Shown here one piece after another: positions 1-6,127 of a stretch of DNA of 7,544 nt; within the stretch, counting starts at the first letter, position 1, and every line of letters starts with the position of its first letter. A program made the position numbers and the translations under genes. Source of the DNA: Phycisphaerae bacterium SM23_33 (GTDB taxonomy: Bacteria; Planctomycetota; Phycisphaerae; SM23-33); the NCBI GenBank assembly GCA_001303665.1, contig LJUF01000177.1, forward strand, positions 1-7,544, read 5' to 3'. The notes under the pieces were generated by a model. It made no database searches. It had not been told where the DNA came from and saw only the letters and a list, made by a program, of their open reading frames with translations.

Positions 1-124
1 CCGCGCTGTAGGCCGCCGCCGCCTCGGCCGGGTCGCCGATGTCCTTCAGGTCCACGAAGTGCACGCCCTTGACCAGCCGGCCATCCTTCGTGTCCAGGCA
101 CGGAATGATCCTTCGGTACTCCAT
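1..124 (-). CDS. hisF: Imidazole glycerol phosphate synthase cyclase subunit HisF (N-terminal part)
   Basis: HisF forms the cyclase half of imidazole glycerol phosphate synthase. It converts PRFAR plus ammonia, supplied by HisH, into IGP and AICAR in cytoplasmic histidine biosynthesis. Only the first 41 residues are in the window, read on the minus strand from an ATG at 124. They match the start of the HisF (beta-alpha)8 barrel closely: RIIPCLD at residues 5-11, KDGRLVKGVHF at 13-23 and the DxGDP-type segment at 28-32. The catalytic Asp11 and the conserved Lys19 fall at exactly the family's usual positions, which also supports the start codon. A purine-rich GGGAAAGG lies about 8 bases upstream of the ATG. 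No other his gene lies upstream on this strand, so hisF would be the first gene of its transcript here. The closest alternative is the paralogue HisA, but CLDxKxGRxVKG fits HisF better. Confidence 0.93.
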   Translation of the reverse strand, partial: MEYRRIIPCLDTKDGRLVKGVHFVDLKDIGDPAEAAAAYSA

Positions 125-331
125 CGGTTTGCCTTTCCCAGGCGGCCAGAGGCCCGCTCCGCCCGCCGCCGGCAGCGACACCGCCCGGCCGGGGGCGGCC
201 CAGCCGGATCAGGCTATGCCCGGCACGCGCCGCTGTCAATGCCACGCCGGGCTGGAGATCGGCTTCAAACTTTTCCGAACGCCCGACGAATTCGGGCGGT
301 AGTATCCGATACAATCACAACGGGAGAGCCG
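125..331. promoter_or_regulatory. Divergent intergenic region between hisF and the MBL gene
   Basis: This 207-base gap separates two divergently transcribed genes, so it should hold promoters for both. Toward the plus-strand gene there is a TACAAT hexamer at 310-315 that could serve as a -10 box, but no convincing -35 box sits 16-18 bases upstream. A ribosome-binding sequence, GGGAGA at 322-327, sits 4 bases before the ATG at 332. On the hisF side only a Shine-Dalgarno-like purine run can be seen. Open frames crossing the gap show no recognisable protein. The promoter assignment rests on gene orientation more than on sequence. Confidence 0.3.
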
Positions 332-1424
332 ATGGACGAGATGCGCGATGAACTTTACCGGGCCAAGCTTGCCTTCTGGGCCTTGAACTCGCTGCCCGCC
401 CGGCTGCGGCGCGAGGGATTCGGCTGCTGGCCGAACTGGTTCGCCGGCAAGCGGGGTGCCCGGCTTCGCCGGCTGGCCCGCCGGCGGCTGGGGGAGGTGG
501 CTGAGAAATTTGAAGGCACCGAGTTCGGCGCCATGGCCGGCGCCGCTGCCCAGGCCGACGCCCTGGCACATCCGCAAGGAGGCCCTGCTGCTGCTGGACT
601 TCCCCCTGCACGCCCGCCGCCGCCGCCGCTGGCGGGCCGAGGTCGGCCGCTTCTACCAGCAGGCCATGACCCGCGCCCTCACCCAGGCCGCCGAAACCCG
701 CGTCCAGCGGGGGCTGCGCGTCTGGAAGATGTACAACATGGGCTTCGTCGTGAAATCCAGAAACCACTGCGTGGGCTTCGACATCCATCCCGGCAGCCGG
801 CGGACCGGCCCGCTCAGCCGCCGGCAGCAGCACCGGCTCGTCGAGCTGCTGGAAGTGGCGTTCGTCTCCCACCCGCATTTCGACCACCTGCATCGGGGCT
901 TCGTCCAGCTCATGCTCGCCGCCGGCCGGAAGGTGGTGCTGCCCCCCAGGGTCCTGCCCAGGCTCAAACACCCCAACATCATCCGCGCGCCCAGGGAATA
1001 CAAAGAGCCGATCCGGATTGGCGACATCGAGGCCCGCTGCTTCCCCGGCTGGCAGCGGATGCTGTCGCCCAACAGCGTGTACGTGGTCACGCTGGACGGC
1101 CACCGCGTGCTGCACAACGGCGACAACACCCGCCACGGGGTGTACTTCCACCTCAGCGACGCCGGCCCCATTGACGTCATGCTGGCCAACTGCTGGGCGG
1201 GCTTCGGGCTGTGGGGGCACCTGACCGGCGCCCGGCTGCTGATCACGGGGCACGAGCACGAGCTGAGCCATACCGTCAGCCTGCGGGCGCCGTTCCGCTA
1301 CACCTATTCCAAGCTCCGCCGGCTGGGCCTGGCGCCGGCAGACGGCAACCCGGCGCCGCCCGCCGGGCCCGAATGCCACATCCTCAATTGGGGGGAAGGC
1401 ATCGACTTCCGGCCCGAGCCGTGA
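332..1424 (+). CDS. MBL-fold metallohydrolase, interrupted by a one-base frameshift
   Basis: This is a predicted metal-dependent hydrolase of the metallo-beta-lactamase fold, closest in style to UlaG/YcbL-like cytoplasmic members; the substrate is unknown. The metal motif HPHFDH is at 870-887, a GDN at 1119-1127 matches the family's GD[TCN] strand, and a late His motif, GHEHELSH, is at 1248-1271. All are in one frame that ends at the TGA at 1422. The natural start appears to be the ATG at 332, preceded by GGGAGA, but it is one frame away. Residues such as MDEMRDELYRAKLAFWALN read well in the first frame up to about 530, and WHIRKEALLLLDFPLH reads well in the second frame from about 555. The total length, 1093 bases, is one more than a multiple of three. 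Removing one base would give a protein of about 363 residues. It may be a sequencing or assembly error or a genuine pseudogene. A GTG at 456 could start the second frame alone, but the early residues there look non-coding. The His usually found between the HxHxDH and GD motifs is not evident. Confidence 0.75.
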
Positions 1425-1486
1425 CCGAGGCGGCGGCCGCCGAAGCAGACCAGCACGTTCCCGGGCGGGAGAAAGGCAGGCCGAGG

Positions 1487-1912
1487 ATGCTTTGTCGAAG
1501 GTACGACCAGGGCCCGCGGCTGGACGTGGCGGGCCTGAACCAGATTGTCGTCATCCTGGACCGCAGCGAGACGGCCCGCACGGAGGTCGCCCTGAACACC
1601 TGGCGGGCGGGGCTGCTCGGCCCCCCGCACAAGCACGACCAGAAGGAGCAGACGTTCTTCATCACCGCCGGCCGCGGCTGGGTCGTGGTCGGCGACGAAA
1701 AGCGCGAAGTCCGCCACGGCGACGTGGTCTTCGTGCCGGCCGGCGTGGAGCACCAGACCATCGCCGCCCCGGAAGCAGATCTCCAATACCTCCTGTATAA
1801 CGCCTTCCTGTCGCAGGAAAAGGAAGGTCACAAGACCTTTGCCGAGCACATCGAGAAGGTCAAGGCCATTCGCCGCGCCCAGGCCGACCGGGCCGCCGGA
1901 AAGGGCCCCTGA
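1487..1912 (+). CDS. Small single-domain cupin protein
   Basis: This 141-residue protein is one cupin beta barrel, probably cytoplasmic and metal-binding. Cupin motif 1 is at residues 48-62: HKH at 48-50, Glu54, then Gly62 after a hydrophobic strand. Motif 2 is at residues 78-89, with G-DVVFVPAG and His89. His48, His50, Glu54 and His89 would be the metal ligands. Spacing after Glu54 is one residue longer than the textbook motif, and the Asn that often ends motif 2 is replaced. A charged helical tail (about 108-136) follows the barrel. The ATG at 1487 was chosen because the protein then begins at the usual place; a GTG at 1421 overlapping the upstream TGA is in frame but would add a low-complexity Ala-rich leader. 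A purine-rich stretch, GGGAGAAAGG, lies about 10 bases upstream. The URO-D-like gene starts 7 bases after the stop, so the two are probably co-transcribed. Cupins include isomerases, dioxygenases and sugar-binding proteins, and nothing here selects among them. Confidence 0.85.
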   Translation: MLCRRYDQGPRLDVAGLNQIVVILDRSETARTEVALNTWRAGLLGPPHKHDQKEQTFFITAGRGWVVVGDEKREVRHGDVVFVPAGVEHQTIAAPEADLQYLLYNAFLSQEKEGHKTFAEHIEKVKAIRRAQADRAAGKGP

Positions 1913-1919
1913 CGCACCC

Positions 1920-3014
1920 ATGAACGCCAGGCAGCGATTCAACCGGATCATGCACTTCCAGAAGCCCGACCGCGTCCCCCTGTGGACGGTGGAGGGGCTG
2001 TCGGAAGGGGCGGTGCGGCGGTGGGTCCGCGACGGGGACGTGCCGCCCGGCGTCCGCGGGGAGGACATCGTCCGCTTCGACCCCAAGACCATCCTGCGGC
2101 TGGACACCGACCCGCTGCCGGCCTTCGTGGGCCGGGTCATCGAGGAAGACGACCACTGGCGGACCTGCACCGACCAGTACGGCTTCACGGTCAAGACCTC
2201 CAAGCAGCAGAGCGTCGGGCCGACGGTGTACTACTACCTGGCCGGCTCGGTCGGCGGCCGCGCGGACTGGCAGAGGATGAAAGAACGCTTCGACCCGTCC
2301 GACCCGCGGCGAAAACCGCGCGACTGGTCGGGCGAGCTGATCGAACACTACAACAACTCCGACGGGCCGGTGGGGCTGCGAATCGACTGGGGCCCCGGCC
2401 GCGGCATCAAGAACGGCTACATGATGGGCATGGACAGGTTCCTGGAAATGCTCACCGCCGAGCCGGGCCTGATCGCCGACATGTTCCAGTTCTGGGCCGA
2501 CTTCGTCATCGAGACCGCCCGTGACTTCCTGGAAAACATCCGGTTCGACTTCGTGTTCTTCAACGAGGACGGCATGGGCTTCAAGAACTCCACCATGGTC
2601 TCGCCGGAGACCTACCGCCGGATCTGGGCCCCGCCCATGCGAAAGGTGACCGACTTTCTCCGCGGCCGGGGGGTCGAGGTCATCGGCTACCTCACCAGCG
2701 GCAACATCCGCCCGCTGATCCCGGCGCTGCTGGAGCTGGGCGTGAACCTGCACATGCCGCTGGAGTGCGCCGCCGGCCTGGACGCCCGCCGACTGCGGGG
2801 CGAATTCGGCCGGGACCTGCTGATGATCGGCAACATCTCCCGCCAGTCGCTCATGGACGGGCCCGCCGCCGTGGAAAAGGAGTTCCGCGAGAAGGTCCCG
2901 CCGCTGATGGAATCGGGCGGCTACATCCCGGCCGTGGACGACCTGATCATGCCCGACGTGCCCTGCGCCTCCTACCGCCGCTACGCCGAACTCGTGGGGG
3001 AGTGCAAGGTGTAA
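1920..3014 (+). CDS. Uroporphyrinogen decarboxylase (URO-D) superfamily protein, not canonical HemE
   Basis: This 364-residue protein belongs to the URO-D superfamily, a TIM-barrel group that includes HemE and corrinoid-linked methyltransferases such as MtaA and CmuA. Its opening NARQRFNRIMHFQKPDRVP (residues 2-20) is typical of the HemE-like/methyltransferase branch. The central FNEDGMGFKN (214-223), the SPETYRRIWAP stretch (228-238), the GNIRPLIPALLELGVN segment (261-276), LLMIGNIS (300-307) and the closing GGYIPAVDDLIMPDVP (333-348) follow the usual order of conserved strands. The MRQAGR motif near the N-terminus of true HemE is absent, so heme synthesis is unlikely. I also see no H-x-C zinc motif of the MtaA kind, so methyl transfer to a thiol is unproven. 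The length is normal and no signal peptide is present. The ATG at 1920 gives the family's usual N-terminus; longer in-frame readings run into the cupin gene. Large paralogous sets of such proteins occur in Planctomycetota and Lentisphaerota, mostly without assigned function. Confidence 0.85.
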   Translation: MNARQRFNRIMHFQKPDRVPLWTVEGLSEGAVRRWVRDGDVPPGVRGEDIVRFDPKTILRLDTDPLPAFVGRVIEEDDHWRTCTDQYGFTVKTSKQQSVGPTVYYYLAGSVGGRADWQRMKERFDPSDPRRKPRDWSGELIEHYNNSDGPVGLRIDWGPGRGIKNGYMMGMDRFLEMLTAEPGLIADMFQFWADFVIETARDFLENIRFDFVFFNEDGMGFKNSTMVSPETYRRIWAPPMRKVTDFLRGRGVEVIGYLTSGNIRPLIPALLELGVNLHMPLECAAGLDARRLRGEFGRDLLMIGNISRQSLMDGPAAVEKEFREKVPPLMESGGYIPAVDDLIMPDVPCASYRRYAELVGECKV

Positions 3015-3108
3015 CCGCCCTCGACGGCCCCTTGGCCGATCCCGGCCGCCGATTTTCCGCCAAACCCGCGGCCGGGCTCGCGCAACTAAGCAGACGAGGC
3101 GCTTCGAA

Positions 3109-5253
3109 ATGAATCACGCCGCCGTGAGCGACTCCGATGAGCAATTGGTCCGGCGCGTCCTTGCCGGCAATACCGAATGTTTTCGCATGCTAGTCGAACG
3201 GTATCAGGACGCCGTGTTCGGCGTAGCCCTCAGCCAGACCGGAAGCTTCCCCGACGCTGAAGACGCCGCCCAGGAGACGTTCCTGGCGGCGTTCGAATCG
3301 CTGGGCAGGCTGAAGGATCCGGCCCGGTTCGGCAGTTGGCTATACGGCATCGCCCTGAACAAGGTGAAGATGCACCTCCGCCGGCGCCGGGACCGCCCGC
3401 CGGCCGAAGGCGCCTTGGGACCGGCCGCCCAAGCGCCGCGGCCGGACGAAGTGGCGGCCCAGCGGGAAACCCGCGAGGCCCTGATGGCCGCCCTGGCGCG
3501 GCTGTCAGCGGCCCACCGCGAGGCCGCCACGCTGTACTACATCAACGGATACTCCCAGAAGGACATCAGCCGCTTCACCGACTGCCCGGTGGGCACGGTC
3601 AAGACGCGATTGCACGACGCCCGCCGCCGGCTGAGAAAGGAGCTGGTCGCCATGGTCGAGCAGGAGCTGAAACGCGCCCGCCCGGGCCGGAAGTTCACCG
3701 AGCGGGTCCTGCGAAAGGTCAGTCAGGTCCGCGTCTGGCTGAGCGGCGGCGAGCAAAACGTGCTGCTGCTGACCGACGCCCGGAAGCGGTCGTTCATGAT
3801 CGTGATCGGGAAGGCCGAAGCCGAGGCCCTCCAGCCCTGGCTGGCCGGCACCGGCCGCCCCGAGGCTCCGGACATCCATACCGCCCTGGTGCGGACGCTG
3901 GCCGCCTTCGCCGCCCGCATCGAAGAGGTCGTCGTGGGGGAGCTGAAGGCCCACACCTTCCACGCCACGCTCACCGTCCGATCCGGGCGGGGCAGCGCGG
4001 AGCTGGACTGCCGGCCCAGCGACGCCATCAACCTCGCCGCCCGTGCCGGCGCCCCCATCTACGTGAACAAGGAGGTGGCCGACGCCTGCCTGATGAAAGG
4101 TCCCGGCGGCAAGCCCCTTTCGACCCGGGCGGCCTGGGACTCTGTGCGGCACGGCGTCCTGGGGCGCCCGCGGAAGGGCGTTTTCCGTGACGTCTTGGCG
4201 GTGATCCAGGCCCTGGAAAAGGACCCGGACAACGCCCTGGCCCGCCAGGCGATCTGCGAAGCCACCCCGTGGCAAGGCTTCGTCCACATTCGCAGGGTCC
4301 CGCCGCTGGTGAAAAATCCCGGCGGCGCCGTCGAGGCACTCCAGGACTGGCTGCAGCGGAGCCACGGGACCAGGCTGGAGGCACCGGCGGCCGGCCTTCT
4401 CGGGGCCACGTATCTGTGGACGTCCACCCGGGAGCCGGAAAACGCCCTGCCGCATCTGGAAAGGGCCTGCCGCCTGCGCCCGGGGGACGAGCGCATCGCC
4501 TTCGACCTGGCCACGGCCTATGCCCTGGCCGGCAAGGCCGACCGGGCCATCGCCCTGCTGCGGAAGCATCGCTTCGAGAAAGCGGACAAGTGCGGGAACT
4601 TCGCCGCCCTGCGGCGGGACCCCCGCTTCCGGAAGATCGCCGGCCGGCCGGAGCCCAGCCGTGCCGACCTCTTTGTGTCGGCCCAACTGGGCCGGGAGAT
4701 TCACACCCGGCCGCCACTGGGCAAGATGATCCCTAAGAGGCCCGCCGCTGCTGGCGGCAAGGCGATCCCGCTGCCGAAGCTCGGCCGGCAGCGGCTTGGG
4801 CAGTTTCAGCGGCGGCTGGATTGCGGTCGGTTGCTGGGCGTCGAAGGCCTCCTGCCGCACCTTCAGGGCAAGAGGAACTGGCTGGCGTTGGGCGTCCGGC
4901 CGAATCGGAGGGCCGCGCTGCCCGTCACCGCGGCCCAAGCTCGGACCATACACGCGGCGCTTGTGCAATCCCCCAGGCCACTGACCCCCAAAACCTTCTG
5001 CAATGCTCTGGCCGACGCGGGAATCAAGCCCGAGGCCGTCGCCCTGTTGAAGCGCGGGCGCCGCGGAATTGAGGCGGCCTTGCTCGCCCACGCCGGCCGA
5101 ACGCAAGCGGCGATTTCCATGGCGGCTCCGGCGGCACTGGCCGTCGCCCTGGCGGCCAAGTGCCCGGTCCTCATCACCCAGGCCCTGGCCGGGAAGCTCT
5201 ACGTGCGGGGAAAGTCCGGCCGCCGGACCGGGCTCAGCGCTTGCCCAGGGTGA
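3109..5253 (+). CDS. ECF-type sigma-70 factor fused to a bifunctional nuclease (DUF151) domain and TPR-like region
   Basis: This 714-residue protein has several parts. Residues about 10-90 form sigma region 2 (LVxRVLAGNTECFRMLVERY, then DAEDAAQETFLAAF and the FGSWLYGIALNK segment). Residues about 122-179 form sigma region 4, with an HTH at GYSQKDISR...GTVKTRLHDARRRLRK. Residues about 206-328 resemble the bifunctional nuclease domain (BFN/DUF151): a SFMIVIGKAEAEAL strand-helix (228-241), a HTALVRTL segment (257-264), THF-like strands, and the hallmark RPSDAINLAxRAGAPIYV (302-319). Residues about 362-510 look TPR-like, clearest at ENALPHLERACRLRPGD...AYALAGKADRAIALL. Residues about 517-714 are unassigned. 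A typical ECF sigma factor is about 180-200 residues, so over 500 residues are extra. It should direct RNA polymerase to a specific promoter set, and the extension may sense or control its activity; no anti-sigma gene is visible. GAGG lies 9 bases before the ATG. The reading frame stays open with G/C-rich third positions to the end. The 3' end overlaps the convergent peptidase remnant by 20 bases. Confidence 0.85.
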   Translation: MNHAAVSDSDEQLVRRVLAGNTECFRMLVERYQDAVFGVALSQTGSFPDAEDAAQETFLAAFESLGRLKDPARFGSWLYGIALNKVKMHLRRRRDRPPAEGALGPAAQAPRPDEVAAQRETREALMAALARLSAAHREAATLYYINGYSQKDISRFTDCPVGTVKTRLHDARRRLRKELVAMVEQELKRARPGRKFTERVLRKVSQVRVWLSGGEQNVLLLTDARKRSFMIVIGKAEAEALQPWLAGTGRPEAPDIHTALVRTLAAFAARIEEVVVGELKAHTFHATLTVRSGRGSAELDCRPSDAINLAARAGAPIYVNKEVADACLMKGPGGKPLSTRAAWDSVRHGVLGRPRKGVFRDVLAVIQALEKDPDNALARQAICEATPWQGFVHIRRVPPLVKNPGGAVEALQDWLQRSHGTRLEAPAAGLLGATYLWTSTREPENALPHLERACRLRPGDERIAFDLATAYALAGKADRAIALLRKHRFEKADKCGNFAALRRDPRFRKIAGRPEPSRADLFVSAQLGREIHTRPPLGKMIPKRPAAAGGKAIPLPKLGRQRLGQFQRRLDCGRLLGVEGLLPHLQGKRNWLALGVRPNRRAALPVTAAQARTIHAALVQSPRPLTPKTFCNALADAGIKPEAVALLKRGRRGIEAALLAHAGRTQAAISMAAPAALAVALAAKCPVLITQALAGKLYVRGKSGRRTGLSACPG

Positions 5254-5683
5254 CTTTGACTTCGATGGTCTTCTTGCTCCGGCGGACCTTCAGCGCGACT
5301 TCCCGGCCGGGCCTGCTGGCGTGCAGCGCCGCCAGCAGCTCGGCCACCAGAGCGGCGTACGCCTGGACCGCCTCCGGCCCGCGCGGACAGGATGGCAGGC
5401 TCGTCGCCGCCGGCGCCGCAACCGCCACGGCAGCCGGAACCAAAACGGCCGCCGCCATGGCCGCCCGGCCGGGGCCGGGCTTCGGCGGCTGGTAGGCGAT
5501 CCGCTTCGGCCCGGCCCAGAGTTGGGTGAGGATCGCGTCGGCCACGGCCAGAACTTCAATCGCGCCGGCGGCGTTGATCTTGTCCGCCGTGTCCGCCGGC
5601 GTGTGATATCCCTTATCCAGACAAGAACGCGCCAACAGCCTTTCCGCCCGGGTGTCGCCACGGACCCACCTCCTGTCCCCCAC
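5234..5683 (-). pseudogene. C-terminal remnant of an M28-family zinc peptidase with a PDZ-like tail
   Basis: Read on the minus strand, 5620-5520 gives LDKGYHTPADTADKIN followed by a helix ending near LTQLW. This is the closing signature of M28 (aminopeptidase Y/PCSK-independent, Zn-dependent) peptidases, in which the His of YHTPxDT is a metal ligand. The last 30 or so residues, including ALHASRPGREVALKVRR and TIEVKVTLGKR, look like the final helix and strands of a PDZ domain, an arrangement known in secreted M28 proteins. The rest is missing. No other M28 metal motif (HxDS, GADDN, EExGxxGS) can be found upstream in any minus frame. The part between the peptidase end and the PDZ tail is a short Ala/Val-rich stretch instead of the PDZ carboxylate-binding loop. 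The frame stays open to an ATG at 5980, but residues upstream of 5620 do not resemble the family. The GTG at 5683 is only the nearest possible start and has no ribosome binding site. I read it as a 5'-truncated, decayed gene; a chimeric contig is the alternative. Confidence 0.55.
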
Positions 5684-6127
5684 ATGATAACGGCCCGGTG
5701 GCTGCCATGTGCAGCCCGGCCTTCCGGCGGGCCGACGGCTCCGGCCGGCGGGCGCCGACTGTCCGCATAGAACATTCCCCAGAATATGGCGTCGGTCGGC
5801 CTTGACTTCTGGCCGCGGGCCACGGAAAATTAGGCTGTAGATAATCCTATACGCTGATAGGAAGCCGGCTGGGAAATCGTTTCCGTGCCCGCCGGGGAAT
5901 TGCACGGGCATCGCCGCCGCGCGGGTGCTCGTGCTGAACCGCGGGGAGGATCGGTCGGGACGGGAAGGAACCGCTATCATCCCTTTAGTACCCGCCAGCG
6001 TCTGACCGACCCCCGCCCAGAACGCCGCCCCCGACCGCGCGCCGACGATGAGTCCGTCTGTGCGGCCGCACGCAGCGGCCCGCCGCCACCACGGCGCGCA
6101 AGGGGCGGTGTGGAAAGGAGAAGGATC
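5684..6127. other. Gene-poor stretch upstream of the secreted repeat protein
   Basis: About 440 bases hold no gene I can support. Open frames exist on the minus strand up to 5980 and 6249, but their translations are Arg/Pro/Gly-rich with no recognisable domain, as expected from GC-rich non-coding DNA. The section 5826-5862 is distinctly more A/T-rich than its surroundings. It contains a small inverted repeat, CCTAT-6 bases-ATAGG, at 5846-5861. It could contain the promoter or a regulator site for the gene at 6128, but that gene is over 250 bases away, so this is speculative. The stretch probably also includes decayed 5' sequence of the peptidase remnant. Confidence 0.4.
6114..6120 (+). promoter_or_regulatory. 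Ribosome binding site of the secreted repeat protein
   Basis: AAAGGAG at 6114-6120 is a near-ideal Shine-Dalgarno sequence 7 bases before the ATG at 6128. It fixes the start of a gene whose 3' end is outside the window, and the signal peptide that follows agrees with this start. Confidence 0.75.

Noticed and set aside
59..1174. Plus-strand open frame of 371 codons as one intact gene
   Set aside because: Only the part from 332 to about 540 is plausible coding sequence. Before 332 it crosses hisF and intergenic DNA, and after about 560 it becomes Pro/Arg-rich shadow of the MBL frame.
315..1379. Long open frame of 354 codons on the minus strand
   Set aside because: It is antisense to the MBL-fold gene, with low-complexity Gly/Ala/Val/Gln translation and no motifs. 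The plus strand has HPHFDH and GHEHE in frame.
1860..2753. Open frame of 297 codons on the minus strand
   Set aside because: It is antisense to the URO-D-like gene. The translation resembles no family, and the plus-strand protein is well supported along its whole length.
1920..3014. Canonical HemE (uroporphyrinogen III decarboxylase)
   Set aside because: The MRQAGR substrate-binding motif of HemE is absent, and the N-terminal and central motifs match the broader URO-D-like group instead.
3025..3038. Hairpin CGGCC-CCTT-GGCCG as a terminator after the URO-D-like gene
   Set aside because: The stem is only 5 base pairs and is not followed by a T run. Such short GC inverted repeats are expected by chance at this base composition.
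3505..5106. Long open frame of 533 codons on the minus strand
   Set aside because: It lies antisense to the sigma fusion, whose plus frame carries clear domain motifs. The minus translation is Gly/Arg/Pro-rich with no recognisable domain, as expected for an antisense shadow in GC-rich DNA.
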